From Euzebya pacifica (GTDB lineage: Bacteria; Actinomycetota; Nitriliruptoria; Euzebyales; Euzebyaceae): 64,000 nt of DNA. The notes beneath the pieces are model-generated. The model ran no database searches. It was not told where the DNA came from and worked only from the letters and a program-made list of their open reading frames with translations. The stretch's first letter is position 1, and every line of letters begins with the position of its first letter. Both the position numbers and the translations under genes were made by a program. This document shows positions 17,474 through 26,852 of this stretch, in pieces. The stretch is from positions 5,337,910 through 5,401,909 of the forward strand of contig NZ_CP031165.1 in NCBI RefSeq assembly GCF_003344865.1, written 5' to 3'.

Positions 17474-18529
17474 TCAGTCCGTGGCGTCGCGCAGGACCCG
17501 CATGGCGTTGGCGATCGCGGTCACCGAGGTCGTCTCGGCGTTCGTGTGGTACATCGTCGTCGGCACCTGCAGCGTCGCGCCGTTGACGAACTCCGCCGTC
17601 CCCCGGACGAGCCGCCCGAGCTCGGTCCGCCCCAACGGCAGCTCGTCCCGACCGTTGAACCGACGCTCCTCGTTGAGTCGTTCGATCAGCCGGTCCTTGA
17701 CCACGACGGGGATGTCGTGGGACTGCGAGATCTGGATGAGCCGGCTGACGGTGGGGACGGAGAAGCGCGCGGTCTCGTCGCGCCAGCGCAGCACGACGGC
17801 GCCGACGTCCACGGCCTCGGTGTCGTCGAAGGGTGAGGTGTCGAGCACGATCAGCGTGTCCGGCGCCTGGACGTGGCGCAGCAGCTCGTGGTTGAGGTAG
17901 CGCCAGCTGGCCCCGATCTCCTCTTCCGCGGTGAACACGACCGTCCCGTCGAAACCGCCCTCGACCAGGACCAGCGCCATCGCCACGCCCAGCACGTTGT
18001 CCAGCTGCGCCTGGACGTGCTGCCCCTCCTGGACCACCTTTCCCTGGAAGGCCACCGGTGTGGCAGTCAGGATGGCGTCGAGCCCCTTGACCGGCACCTC
18101 GATGCCGAGGTCGTCGATGCCGCAGACGGCCATGTGGTCCACCCGCCCGTCGGCCACCGTGTTTCCGGTCCGTGGGTCGTAGGCCCGCACCTCCTCGTCC
18201 CCGAAGCGCGTGCACACCGTTTCGGCGAACGCGTGGCGATGGGAGTTGGCCACGCCCCGGATCGCCGGCAGCACGTGCGCGGCGTAGGTGAAGGTACCGG
18301 GCGCGGTGCAGATCAGTCCGTGACGGTCGGCATGGGCGGAGATGACGACGCGGCCGCCGCGTGCCCCGTTGCCGACGACCCCGCCTTCGGTGCTGGTCAC
18401 GTCCAGGCCGGCGGTGTGCAGTTCGCGCGCGAGGTGCCGCATGAGTGGCCCCTCGTAGCCCACTACCGAGGGGACCGCGACCAGCTGCTGGAGCTTGGTC
18501 AGCACCCGGTCCACGTCGTCGCCGATCAT
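17474..18529 (-). CDS. M42-like metallopeptidase
   Basis: This 351-residue protein resembles the M42 aminopeptidases (glutamyl aminopeptidase/FrvX-like), dinuclear metal enzymes of the cytoplasm. The likely metal and catalytic residues are the histidine and aspartate in SAHADRHG, the aspartate in QLDNVLGV, the glutamate pair in FTAEEEIGASW, the aspartate in IVLDTSP and a histidine in TMYHTNAETTS. The long insert with GRVDHMAVCGIDDLG and the GKV segment fits the M42 cap domain. The ATG at 18529 lies 9 bases after a TAGCGT box, suggesting a very short leader. Its substrate is unknown. Some M20 peptidases share this layout, so the family call is not absolute. Confidence 0.75.
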   Translation of the reverse strand: MIGDDVDRVLTKLQQLVAVPSVVGYEGPLMRHLARELHTAGLDVTSTEGGVVGNGARGGRVVISAHADRHGLICTAPGTFTYAAHVLPAIRGVANSHRHAFAETVCTRFGDEEVRAYDPRTGNTVADGRVDHMAVCGIDDLGIEVPVKGLDAILTATPVAFQGKVVQEGQHVQAQLDNVLGVAMALVLVEGGFDGTVVFTAEEEIGASWRYLNHELLRHVQAPDTLIVLDTSPFDDTEAVDVGAVVLRWRDETARFSVPTVSRLIQISQSHDIPVVVKDRLIERLNEERRFNGRDELPLGRTELGRLVRGTAEFVNGATLQVPTTMYHTNAETTSVTAIANAMRVLRDATD

Positions 18530-18608
18530 CGCCTCGCAACGCTACCGGAGTGACAGACCCCGTGGTGGTCCTGTACGGGACTCGTTAGTGACTCCGCCCA
18601 GGGACCGG

Positions 18609-18683
18609 CCGCGTTTGCCGAACACGATCCCACCCGGACGTCGTTCCGAACTCCTTTCAGTTGCGAGGAAAACGCGGCAGGAA
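18609..18683 (+). other. Long-range inverted repeat in leader of RCC1-like gene
   Basis: GCCGCGTTTGCC near 18609 matches GGAAAACGCGGC near 18672 in inverted orientation at 11 of 12 positions, with about 50 bases between the arms. It lies in the 228-base region upstream of the RCC1-like gene. The stretch could form an RNA stem-loop in the leader, but it fits no riboswitch consensus I recognise. Nothing else is recognised in this intergenic stretch. Confidence 0.3.
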
Positions 18684-18757
18684 TCTTCCGTTCGCGCCGC
18701 GAACCCCAGGGGAAGCGGCCCCATCAGGGGGGCCACCACCGACGAGAAGGCCCTTGC

Positions 18758-20515
18758 ATGGACCGCACCGCCCGACGCTTCCCCCCACCGCTCCTGCTGG
18801 TCGCGGCACTGGTAGCTGGAATGTTGTCAGCCAGTCCATCGGCCGCCGCTGGCAACGACCTGGCCCTCGGGGACACCGCGACGGCTTCCACGGTCACGGT
18901 GGCAGCCGGAGATGGCTTCGGATGTGGGATGACTGCGTACGCCGACGTCGAGTGCTGGGGCCAAGGACCTGTCGCGGGGCCAGCCTTCCTTGGGGGCCTG
19001 CATTCGATCACCGCGGGCACCGGCCACCTCTGCGGTCTCGAGATGCGAGGACCGGATGAGCCCTCTGGTGGGGTCTCCTGCGTGGGCGACAACACGAGCG
19101 GCCAAGCACCTCACTGGAGGCCCGGCCCCTACAGCACCATCACCGCCGCGTCGAATCACACGTGTGCCTTGACGACTACCGGGCGCGCAGACTGTTGGGG
19201 CAGCAACGATTACGGCCAGGCATCGGACAGGCGCGGCCCCTTCTCGGCCATCGACACGAGCCAGTACTACACCTGCGCCGTGACCGTCGCGGGCGCAGCG
19301 GCCTGTTGGGGTTCGTACGGCATCGACGACTCAGAACTCGACCGTCCGGGCCCGTACACCGACATAGCCGTGGGCAGTGGCTTCGCATGTGCGGTGGACA
19401 CCGATGACGCAATCGACTGCTGGACACTCGGTTCGTACGGTCGCGACATGACGGAGGTTGATGGCGAAGGCGGACCGTACACCGCTGTGACAGCCTCGGA
19501 GAACCACGTATGCGCGCTTGCCTCCGATGGCTACGCCGACTGCTGGGGTTCCCAGTCAGGCGCAGGACCGTACCTCACCATCGACGCCAGCCCTTCGCAG
19601 ACGTGTGGACTGATCCACGACGGCTCGGCCGTCGAGTGCTGGCCCGCCTGGGAGTCAGACCCGACCGTCTACACGCGCAGGGACTTCGCCCTGCCCATGA
19701 CCGTGTCGTCATGGCTGCCGACCCCCAATGCCGACGGGTGGCACCGGGAACCCGTTTCGATCACCTACTCGTGTTCCGGCGGCGTGACCTACTTCGGTAC
19801 GACGACCACCTGTCCCGATCGCACGGACGTGACCGGCGACGGCATCCACTCGATCGCCGGTATCGCTGTCGATGACACCGGCGAGCTGCAGGTGACCAAC
19901 ACCGTCAACATCGACACCACTGCTCCGACCGTCCTGCCCCTGTTCGACAGTCAGCCGACCCAGGGCGGATGGTTCAACCGGCAGGTGCTCGTCACCTTCG
20001 ACTGCAGCGATGCAACGTCCGGCGTCGCGACCTGCTCGAGCCCCGTCACGGTCGACACCGACGGCATCACGACGGTGAATGGCACCGCAACCGACATGGC
20101 CGACAACGCCACATCGACCCCCGTCACGGTCAAGCTCGACATGCAAGCACCCACCAGCACCTATGCCGGGGAAGGCCTCGGCTTGGGGATCAGCATTACC
20201 CCCGGTTCAGCCCTCACCGGTACGGCAGACGACACCACTTCTGGCATCGGCGCTGTCACTGTGCGGCTCACGGACGCCGACGGCGCCACCACCTCGCTCG
20301 ATGCTGAGCTGGACTGCAGCACCGGCGAACTCATGATCCACCGAGGGCCTTCGGCCGAGGACGATGCCAACGCGGGGCTCGGGGGCGAGGGTGCCTCGTG
20401 CACGTGGCGCGTCGACAACGCCCCGTCCGGCAGCTGGACGCTGTCCACGAGCGCCAGCGACATGGCAGGCAACGTCGAAGAACCTGTCGACCACGGGACC
20501 GTCATCATCGTGTGA
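18758..20515 (+). CDS. Secreted RCC1-like cysteine-rich beta-propeller with Ig-like C-terminus
   Basis: This 585-residue exported protein has a signal peptide (residues 10-31). Six to seven RCC1-type blades follow at about 40-300. Each carries a cysteine pair in the pattern (H/F)xCAL...xCWG (NHTCALTTTGRADCWG, YYTCAVTVAGAAACWG, FACAVDTDDAIDCW, NHVCALASDGYADCWG), likely disulfides within blades. The remainder (VSITYSCSGGVTYFG, VLVTFDCSDATSGV, GSWTLSTSASDMAG) looks like Ig-like or bacterial adhesin domains. Function is unknown; adhesion or ligand capture at the surface is an inference. Codon use looks somewhat less GC-biased than that of its neighbours. A GAGAAGG ribosome-binding site precedes ATG 18758. 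Confidence 0.7.
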   Translation: MDRTARRFPPPLLLVAALVAGMLSASPSAAAGNDLALGDTATASTVTVAAGDGFGCGMTAYADVECWGQGPVAGPAFLGGLHSITAGTGHLCGLEMRGPDEPSGGVSCVGDNTSGQAPHWRPGPYSTITAASNHTCALTTTGRADCWGSNDYGQASDRRGPFSAIDTSQYYTCAVTVAGAAACWGSYGIDDSELDRPGPYTDIAVGSGFACAVDTDDAIDCWTLGSYGRDMTEVDGEGGPYTAVTASENHVCALASDGYADCWGSQSGAGPYLTIDASPSQTCGLIHDGSAVECWPAWESDPTVYTRRDFALPMTVSSWLPTPNADGWHREPVSITYSCSGGVTYFGTTTTCPDRTDVTGDGIHSIAGIAVDDTGELQVTNTVNIDTTAPTVLPLFDSQPTQGGWFNRQVLVTFDCSDATSGVATCSSPVTVDTDGITTVNGTATDMADNATSTPVTVKLDMQAPTSTYAGEGLGLGISITPGSALTGTADDTTSGIGAVTVRLTDADGATTSLDAELDCSTGELMIHRGPSAEDDANAGLGGEGASCTWRVDNAPSGSWTLSTSASDMAGNVEEPVDHGTVIIV

Positions 20516-20679
20516 CGCGGTTGGCCCACCGTCGTCCGAGGTGCGGCGCACGCGCCAAAGACCAGGGGGCATCAACGCACGCCGACCTCGCGCGCGAGCC
20601 AACAGGGACGGCCTCGACTGAAGTAGCGTCAGTCGGGTCGTCCGGTTCGGGCGGCGACATCAGCCAGGCGGAGGTCGTC

Positions 20680-22812
20680 ATGAGGGATTCAGCCCGTGTT
20701 CTCGTCACTGCGCGCGGAGGGAGATGGGCGGCGGTCCTGGTGGCGTTGTTGGTCATCGCGATGGCGGTGCCCGCCGTCGCACAGCTTCCGGCCGGTAGCC
20801 GCATCGGCAACGACGACGACCCGACCGCGGCGTCGATCGACATCTCGACCAGCACCCGCCCGGATGGATCGGTGGCGCGGGTGGTCCTCGGCCGCAACGA
20901 CGTCTTCCCCGACAACCTGGCCGGCTCCGGCGCCGCCGGTGCCGACGGGGCGTTGCTGCTGGTCGACCCCGCCCCAGCCGGACTGTCCGAAGACGTCGGT
21001 CGCGAGATCGCCCGGTTGTTGCCGACCGATGCGCCGGCGGAGTGCGGCACCGGACTGGACGCCGAGGTGATCCTGCTCGGCGGTGAGGCCGCGCTGTCCG
21101 CACAGCTGTTCACCGACCTGGAGGAGAACTTCTGTGTCGACCGCCTGGCCGGTCCGTCGCGGGTCGAGACCTCCACAGCGATCGCGGCGGCGCTGCTGGC
21201 GTCGGGCGCACCCCGTGGGACGCTGCTCGTTGCACGGGACGACAACCCTGCTGACTCCGCAGCCGCAGGCGCATGGTCGGCCGCAACCGGATCGCCCATC
21301 GTGGTGACGTCGTCGACCTCGTTGCACCCGTCGGTCGCCGCGCTGCTGGACCCCGCGAACGGCCAGTGGGACCGCGTGGTCCTGCTCGGTGGCACGGCCG
21401 CGCTCAACGCCGATGTCGAGGCCCAGGTCCGTGCCGCGGCGGGGGCCGGGACCGAGGTCGTCCGCATCGCCGGCGCGGCCCGGGACGACACGGCGCTGCA
21501 GATCGGGCTGCAGCTGTGGGGCGGCACGGCCGGTGCGGCCGTCGCCATCGTCAACGGCTACTCCGACACGTTCTGGACCTACGCGCTGCCGGGCGGCGTC
21601 GCCGCGAGCTCGGTGAACGCCCCGCTGCTGTACGTCCAGACCGACGCCGTCCCCGGCACCACCGCCAGCTACCTCGGCGACCGGATGCCGACCGTCACCA
21701 CGATCGGTCCGGCCGGCCAGGTCAGCGACGCGACGAAGGCCGAGGCCGAACGGATCGCCGGGGGCGGCGGGACGACACCTCCGCCTGCGGCCAACGACCT
21801 GCGGATCATCGGCCTGACCCCGGATGCGGACGGGACCGTGACCGTGACCGCCGCGCCGGGCGACTACTCCATCACCGTCGTGGCCACCGCGGCGGACGGC
21901 AGCAGCCAGGTCTTCTTCGACGGGGTCACCGGCCCCGGCATCGCGCTGGGCCAGGGCGACATCGCGGAGGGCGCGACGTTCGGCGACAACGCCCTGGTCT
22001 TCCCGTTCCTGCCCGACCAGCAGGTCCAGCCCGGCGACTACGCCTTCCCCCTGTTCAGCGATGGGGGCATCGGCACGGTGCAGGCCATCGTGAAGTCCGG
22101 GGACCCCAACGCCCGACAGGTGCTGGACGCCAACTTCTACGTGGTGACCGACCACCAGTCCATCGACGAACAGGCCGAGCGCGATGCCCTGTCGGGGACC
22201 TACCGCCAGATCGGTGAGCAGATCTTCGGCCAGCAGAACCTCGGCGTCGGGACGATGCAGATCCTGGACGTGCCCGCGGACCTGAAGGCACGACACAGCC
22301 AGCTCGAGGTCGCCGCGGATGAGGGCAACTCGCCCGAGATCCGTCACCTGTGCAGCAGCCTGCGCGGGCTGAGCGGCGAGGCCCGGACCATCAACTTCGC
22401 GATCGTCGACAACATCGTGGACGACCCGCCACCGCCTCCGGGCCAGGACGCCGGCGAAACCGAGGGCATCGCGGCCGGCATCCCCGGCGTGCCGCTGCTG
22501 GCCGACATGGGCAACTCGTGCGTCATCATCATCGCCAACGGCGGACGTGACATCAGCCAGCTCGGCACGACGACCTGGCACGAGGCCGGGCACTTCCTGG
22601 GCCTGTTCCACACCTCCGAGGAGGACGGTGCGACGTTCGACCCGCTGCCCGACACCCCGGAGTGCCGTGACCCCAACGGCGACGGGACGATCGACGAGCA
22701 GGAATGCGGTGCGGCCGGTCAGAACTTCATGTTCTACGACTCCGACTCGACCAACATGACCGCGCACCAGGCGTTCGTCATGCGGCACAACCCGCTGTTC
22801 CGACCGGCCTGA
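20680..22812 (+). CDS. Secreted CWB2 protein with metzincin-type zinc protease domain
   Basis: The ATG at 20680 follows a GGAGG ribosome-binding site and opens a 710-residue protein with a signal peptide (about 1-32, cleavage after VAQ or AVA). Three CWB2 repeats cover about residues 45-360 (RLAGPSRVETS, RIAGAARDDTA, VILLGGEAAL, VVLLGGTAAL). A proline hinge (TTPPPAAND) leads to a domain of about 140 residues and then a protease domain with HEAGHFLGLFH starting at H634. This is the metzincin zinc motif HExxHxxGxxH, followed by a likely Met-turn in QNFMFYDSD, closest to pappalysin-like M43 enzymes. It is probably a wall-docked endopeptidase of unknown substrate. Confidence 0.85.
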   Translation: MRDSARVLVTARGGRWAAVLVALLVIAMAVPAVAQLPAGSRIGNDDDPTAASIDISTSTRPDGSVARVVLGRNDVFPDNLAGSGAAGADGALLLVDPAPAGLSEDVGREIARLLPTDAPAECGTGLDAEVILLGGEAALSAQLFTDLEENFCVDRLAGPSRVETSTAIAAALLASGAPRGTLLVARDDNPADSAAAGAWSAATGSPIVVTSSTSLHPSVAALLDPANGQWDRVVLLGGTAALNADVEAQVRAAAGAGTEVVRIAGAARDDTALQIGLQLWGGTAGAAVAIVNGYSDTFWTYALPGGVAASSVNAPLLYVQTDAVPGTTASYLGDRMPTVTTIGPAGQVSDATKAEAERIAGGGGTTPPPAANDLRIIGLTPDADGTVTVTAAPGDYSITVVATAADGSSQVFFDGVTGPGIALGQGDIAEGATFGDNALVFPFLPDQQVQPGDYAFPLFSDGGIGTVQAIVKSGDPNARQVLDANFYVVTDHQSIDEQAERDALSGTYRQIGEQIFGQQNLGVGTMQILDVPADLKARHSQLEVAADEGNSPEIRHLCSSLRGLSGEARTINFAIVDNIVDDPPPPPGQDAGETEGIAAGIPGVPLLADMGNSCVIIIANGGRDISQLGTTTWHEAGHFLGLFHTSEEDGATFDPLPDTPECRDPNGDGTIDEQECGAAGQNFMFYDSDSTNMTAHQAFVMRHNPLFRPA

Positions 22813-22834
22813 TCCGGGCGGGGAGGGCCGGGGG

Positions 22835-23206
22835 CTAGAAGGCCTCCGGGCCGAACCGCATGATCGCGACGAACAGGGCGAGCGCGCCGAGGACGACGTT
22901 GGGCGGGACCTTCGACGCCTCGTCCAGGCGAAGGTGGGTGGCTGCGGCGAGCACCATCACGATGACCAGGCCAGCCGCGGCGAGGGGCGTCAGGACCGGC
23001 AGGATGCCGGTGGCCGCCGGGAGGATCAAGCCGAGGGCCGCGGCGACTTCCACCGCGCCGACCGCCTTGACCTGCGCAGGGGAGACCCCCTCGACCCAGG
23101 CCATGTCGGCACGCAGGTCGTCCTTGGACTTGGCGAGCTTCATCGCCCCCGCGGCGAGGAACAGGAGGGCGAGGACGGTCTGGACGATCCAGAGGGCAAG
23201 GTGCAC
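22835..23206 (-). CDS. DoxX-family membrane protein
   Basis: This 123-residue protein with four hydrophobic helices matches the DoxX-like family (ALLFLAAGAMKLAKSKD at the first helix, VKAVGAVEVAAALGLILP in the second). Family members are small membrane proteins, some linked to redox stress or quinone chemistry, with no single proven role. It is divergent from the MarR gene with two palindromic operators between them, so it is probably repressed by that regulator. Confidence 0.8.
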   Translation of the reverse strand: MHLALWIVQTVLALLFLAAGAMKLAKSKDDLRADMAWVEGVSPAQVKAVGAVEVAAALGLILPAATGILPVLTPLAAAGLVIVMVLAAATHLRLDEASKVPPNVVLGALALFVAIMRFGPEAF

Positions 23207-23228
23207 GGGAAGGCCTTTCGGGAGATCA

Positions 23229-23240
23229 ATGAACGTTCAT
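23229..23240. promoter_or_regulatory. MarR operator candidate 1 (doxX side)
   Basis: ATGAACGTTCAT is a perfect 12-base palindrome 23 bases upstream of the doxX start. A near-identical copy lies 39 bases away (centre to centre), on the marR side. Paired identical palindromes between divergent genes, one of which encodes a MarR repressor, point to autoregulation and co-repression of doxX. Confidence 0.72.
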
Positions 23241-23267
23241 GAGAATGGTCGCGCAGCCTACAACTCC

Positions 23268-23279
23268 ATGAACGTTCAC
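23268..23279. promoter_or_regulatory. MarR operator candidate 2 (marR side)
   Basis: ATGAACGTTCAC contains the same 10-base palindrome TGAACGTTCA as the first site. It lies just upstream of the TAGGGT box at 23291-23296, where a bound repressor would block RNA polymerase at the marR promoter. Confidence 0.72.
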
Positions 23280-23302
23280 GCTATTCCGCGTAGGGTGTAG
23301 CC

Positions 23303-23803
23303 ATGACCGACGCGGAAGAGCCCCGCTGGCTGGACCCGACGCAGATGGCCGCGTGGGTGCGGCTCGTGCAGGTCATGGCGTGGCTGCCACCGAAGCTGGA
23401 CGAGGCGCTCAAGCCCCACGGCCTGAACACCTTCGAGTACGGCATCCTGGTCAGCCTGTCCGACGCCCCCAACGGGCAGGTTCCGGTGAGCACCCTTGCG
23501 GCCAGGGCCAGAGGGTCGCAGTCACGCGTGTCCCACGCGGTCACGCGACTGCAGGCGAAGGGGTGGGTGTGCAGGTCGGCGTCCACAACCGACCGGCGGC
23601 TGAGCATCGTCACGCTGACCGACGCCGGTCGGGCCCGGCTGGTCGCCGCGGCCCCCGACCACGTCGAGTCGGTGCGGGAGTCGGTGATCGACGTACTCGA
23701 CGACGAGCAGCTGCTGGGCCTCGGATCAGCGTGCGCGGCGATCGCCCGGGGCCTCCAACCTGCTGACCTGCCGGGGATGGCGCCGCCCGGTCCCTGGGAC
23801 TGA
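23303..23803 (+). CDS. MarR-family transcriptional regulator
   Basis: This 166-residue protein has a typical MarR winged helix (FEYGILVSLSDAPNGQV, VSTLAARARGSQSRVSHAVTRLQAKGWV, wing STTDRRLSIVTLTDAGR) with helices at both ends for dimerisation. It likely represses itself and the divergent doxX gene through the two TGAACGTTCA palindromes. A TAGGGT box ends 6 bases before ATG 23303 and no ribosome-binding site is seen, so the mRNA is probably leaderless. The inducing ligand is unknown. Confidence 0.88.
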   Translation: MTDAEEPRWLDPTQMAAWVRLVQVMAWLPPKLDEALKPHGLNTFEYGILVSLSDAPNGQVPVSTLAARARGSQSRVSHAVTRLQAKGWVCRSASTTDRRLSIVTLTDAGRARLVAAAPDHVESVRESVIDVLDDEQLLGLGSACAAIARGLQPADLPGMAPPGPWD

Positions 23804-23884
23804 CCGGCTGCGCACGCGGAAAGGCGCACAGACCTTCCAGAACCACCGGTCGGACAACCTGCAACAGCGGTAGCATTCCTGGTC

Positions 23885-24328
23885 GTGGAGCATCACCTGG
23901 CACAGGCGAACGTCGCGTACGCCCTGGCCTCGCTCGACAGCCCGAAGATGGCAGGCTTCGTCCGTGCATCAGCGCATGTCAACCGAGCAGCCGACGCGGC
24001 CGACGGGTTCGTCTGGCGCCTGCAGGACGCCGCCGCCGTCCCCTTCCTCGGCGACGAGCGCTGGGTCGTGAACGTCTCGGTGTGGCAGTCGATGGCGGCG
24101 TTCGAGACGTTCTCCTTCAGCGACCCGCACCGACGGATCATGCAGCTGCGCAGCCGATGGTTCGAACCGCACAACCAACCCGCCACGGCCTGCTGGTGGG
24201 TGCCCGCCGGCCACCTCCCCGACCTGGCGGAGGCACACCGTCAGGTGCTGCGCCTGTGGGAGGACGGCACGTCCGCGGAGGTGTTCGGCCTCGGCACGGG
24301 GGTGCCGCCCGCACCCCCGGTCAGCTGA
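23885..24328 (+). CDS. DUF3291 domain protein
   Basis: The GTG at 23885 starts a 147-residue protein opening EHHLAQANVAYALASLDSPKM, the signature of the DUF3291 family, with the conserved RWVVNVSVWQSMAAFETF and WWVPAGHLPDLAEA motifs. This is a dimeric ferredoxin-like (antibiotic-monooxygenase-like) fold; no activity is established. A TAGCAT box at 23871-23876 lies 8 bases before the start, with no ribosome-binding site, suggesting a leaderless transcript. Its tail nearly meets the convergent msrA gene. Confidence 0.82.
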   Translation: MEHHLAQANVAYALASLDSPKMAGFVRASAHVNRAADAADGFVWRLQDAAAVPFLGDERWVVNVSVWQSMAAFETFSFSDPHRRIMQLRSRWFEPHNQPATACWWVPAGHLPDLAEAHRQVLRLWEDGTSAEVFGLGTGVPPAPPVS

Positions 24329-24344
24329 GCAGGGTCCGCGACGC

Positions 24345-25046
24345 TCAGGCCTCCGGCAACGTGGCCTTCGCCGCACCCTGGCCGTGGGCCTCGAGGTCGT
24401 AGCCGACCTGGCAGAAGCCGTGGTTGCAGTACCCGCCGGGGTTCTTGTGCAGGTAGCCCTGGTGGTAGTCCTCGGCGTAGTAGAAGACGCCGTCCCCGGC
24501 CTCGGCGGCGGGCCGGATCTCGGTGGCGATCTCGCCGTACCCGGCCTCCGTCAGCGCCTGCTGGTAGCGGGCGCGGGAGTCCTGGACTGCCGACATCTGC
24601 TCGTCGGTGGTCGGGTAGACCGCCGAGCGGTACTGGGTGCCGATGTCGTTGCCCTGCCGGTTCGGCGTGGTCGGGTCGTGGTTCTCCCAGAACGCCTTGA
24701 GCAGCACGTCGAGGTCGACCTGCTCGGGGTCGAACACGACCTGCACGGCCTCGGTGTGGCCCGTCTGCGCGGTGCAGGTCTCCTCGTAGGTGGGGTTCCT
24801 GGTCCAGCCACCCATGTAACCCGCGGCGGTGGAGTGCACGCCGGGGATCTGCCAGAAGATGCGCTCGGCGCCCCAGAAGCACCCCATGCCGAAGGTGATG
24901 ACCTCGTGTCCCTCGGGCCACGGCCCCTTCAGCGGTGTCCCCAGCACGACGTGGCGATCGGCCACCGCGAGCTCGGCGTCGCGGCCGGGCAGGGCGTCAT
25001 CGCGGGTGACCATGGTTGTCTTGTTGCCTGACAGGAATCGGAACAT
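24345..25046 (-). CDS. msrA: Peptide methionine-S-sulfoxide reductase MsrA
   Basis: This 233-residue enzyme reduces methionine-S-sulfoxide in proteins, using thioredoxin or an equivalent. The catalytic cysteine is C56 in [10 protein letters not shown]. The GYMGG, YRSAVY and [12 protein letters not shown] family motifs are present. The C-terminal GYCNHGFC region supplies the resolving cysteines. ATG 25046 is preceded by GGAGG at proper spacing; the much longer open frame upstream is an antisense shadow of the hydrolase gene. The N-terminal extension of about 45 residues is common in actinobacterial MsrA. Confidence 0.93.
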   Translation of the reverse strand: MFRFLSGNKTTMVTRDDALPGRDAELAVADRHVVLGTPLKGPWPEGHEVITFGMGCFWGAERIFWQIPGVHSTAAGYMGGWTRNPTYEETCTAQTGHTEAVQVVFDPEQVDLDVLLKAFWENHDPTTPNRQGNDIGTQYRSAVYPTTDEQMSAVQDSRARYQQALTEAGYGEIATEIRPAAEAGDGVFYYAEDYHQGYLHKNPGGYCNHGFCQVGYDLEAHGQGAAKATLPEA

Positions 25047-25151
25047 GTCGCCTCCAACGCGCCGGGCCGTCCACGCTATCCCGATGTCACCGACTCGTGA
25101 GGAGTGGTCGGCCGGCAGGGATCGGCCGGGGTGGCGTCGAACCCTCCGGTC

Positions 25152-26852
25152 ATGCACACCCTCCTCCCCTCCCTGACCAGGGTCCTCACCGCGCTCGCCG
25201 CAGCGGTCCTGGTGCTGACCCTCCTCCCCTCCGCGCCGGCAGCCGCCGGCAGCGTGTATCCGGGGACGCAGTACCGGGAGGAGTTCTTCGACATGGGCGA
25301 CCCCACCTTCACTCGCCTCCACGCCGACCTGCTGCGCGACGAGGACGTCCCGTGGACCGTCGAGCAGCCAGTGATCCTGGTGGTCAGCCCCTACACCAAC
25401 CACACCACCACCGCGGCGAGCCCCCTGTACGGCAACCCGGCTGGCGGCGGCGGCATGCACGAGCGCTTCTTCGACTTCCTCGACGTCACCGACGCCATCG
25501 AGGAGGGCTACACGATGGTGCAGGTCGACCTGCCGGGCTTCGGCGGATCGAGCGGGTGCAACGACTGGGGCGGCCCGGTCGAGCAGGGTGCGGTCAAGGC
25601 GGCGGTGGAGTGGGCGGCCAGCCAGCCGTGGTCCAACGGCCGCGTCGGCATGCTCGGCAAGTCCTACGACGCCTGGACCGGGCTGATGGGCATGGCGCAG
25701 GACCCGATCGGCCTGGAGGCGGTCATCTCCATGGAGCCGGTGTTCTCGGGCTACCGCTACGGCTACAACAACGGCGTCCGGTTCACCAACAGCGTCGCCA
25801 CCCCTGCGCTGTTCTCCGTGATCGACGCCACCCCCGGCGGCTACGCCGACTCCCCCGAGTACGTGCTCAACAGCATCGGCACCCCCTACTGCTACGGCCT
25901 GAACATCGCGCTGCAGCAGCAGGACTCCGAGGACGTGGCGTTCTGGGCCGTGCGGGACCTCGTCCGCCAGGCCGCCGGCTCCGACATCCCGCTGTTCCTC
26001 ACCCAGGGCTTCCTGGAGACCAACACCAAGGTCGACGCAGCGCTGGACTACTGGAACGCGATGGACGACTCCGCCGGTGAGAACCACATGTGGATCGGCC
26101 AGTTCGACCACGTCCGCGGCTACGAGATGCAGGGCGAACGCTTCGCCATGGGCCGTTCGACGTTCGCTGCCCAGGCGATGAGCTTCCTCGACGAGCACCT
26201 CAAGGGCATCGAGCCGACCCCGGCGACCGACTTCGAGGCCATCGCGGTGCAGGACAACTTCGGCCGCTACCGCGCCGAGACGGCCTACCCGTCAGCCGAC
26301 ACCGTCCTGCTGAACACCTCGCTTCGGTCCGGCACCTACAGCGACGGCACCGGCGGCGGCATCCACTCGGTCTCGCAGCCCCTGCCCCACGACGTGTGGC
26401 TTGCCGGCGAGCCGCGCTTCTCCGCCAGCGTCACCACGACGGTGCCTCGCGGCAACATCACCGTCCTGACCTACGACATCGACGAGGCCGCCGGCACCCG
26501 GACGCTGATCAACCGCGGCACCTCGTTGATCCGCGGCGTCGGTGCGCAGCAGGTCGACATCCAGATGTACGCCCAGGACTGGGTCGTCGAGGAAGGCCAC
26601 CGCATCGGCGTGGAGGTCCGCGGCACCAACAGCTTCTGGGTCCACGTCCCCACCGGACAGACCATCACCGTCAACGACGCCGACATCGCGCTACCGTTCC
26701 TGACCGCCGACCGAACCGACTTCCTCGACGGCGAGTCGACCCCACGGTTGGAGTCCCACCTGGCCGGCAACGCCGCTGACCTGGGCCCGATCGTCACCGG
26801 CAACGAGGTCCCCTTCACCCTCCCCGCGGCCATCGACACCGGCGCGCGCTGA
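25152..26852 (+). CDS. Secreted CocE/NonD-type (S15-like) alpha/beta hydrolase
   Basis: The ATG at 25152 gives a 566-residue protein with a signal peptide (about 1-32, cleavage near AAA-GS). The N-terminal alpha/beta hydrolase domain shows the nucleophile elbow [12 protein letters not shown] and the strand [14 protein letters not shown] typical of the X-Pro dipeptidyl-peptidase/cocaine esterase family. A histidine in [10 protein letters not shown] may be the catalytic base. The C-terminal region of about 200 residues matches the family's jelly-roll domain. It probably hydrolyses ester or peptide bonds outside the membrane; the substrate is unknown. Earlier in-frame starts lack a signal-peptide context. 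Confidence 0.82.
   Translation: MHTLLPSLTRVLTALAAAVLVLTLLPSAPAAAGSVYPGTQYREEFFDMGDPTFTRLHADLLRDEDVPWTVEQPVILVVSPYTNHTTTAASPLYGNPAGGGGMHERFFDFLDVTDAIEEGYTMVQVDLPGFGGSSGCNDWGGPVEQGAVKAAVEWAASQPWSNGRVGMLGKSYDAWTGLMGMAQDPIGLEAVISMEPVFSGYRYGYNNGVRFTNSVATPALFSVIDATPGGYADSPEYVLNSIGTPYCYGLNIALQQQDSEDVAFWAVRDLVRQAAGSDIPLFLTQGFLETNTKVDAALDYWNAMDDSAGENHMWIGQFDHVRGYEMQGERFAMGRSTFAAQAMSFLDEHLKGIEPTPATDFEAIAVQDNFGRYRAETAYPSADTVLLNTSLRSGTYSDGTGGGIHSVSQPLPHDVWLAGEPRFSASVTTTVPRGNITVLTYDIDEAAGTRTLINRGTSLIRGVGAQQVDIQMYAQDWVVEEGHRIGVEVRGTNSFWVHVPTGQTITVNDADIALPFLTADRTDFLDGESTPRLESHLAGNAADLGPIVTGNEVPFTLPAAIDTGAR

Noticed and set aside
18600-18757. Possible cyclic-di-AMP (ydaO-type) riboswitch before a secreted protein gene
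   Set aside because: Such riboswitches precede secreted wall proteins in actinobacteria, but the conserved GGTGAATC and the terminal CCGTAGGC-type blocks were not found.
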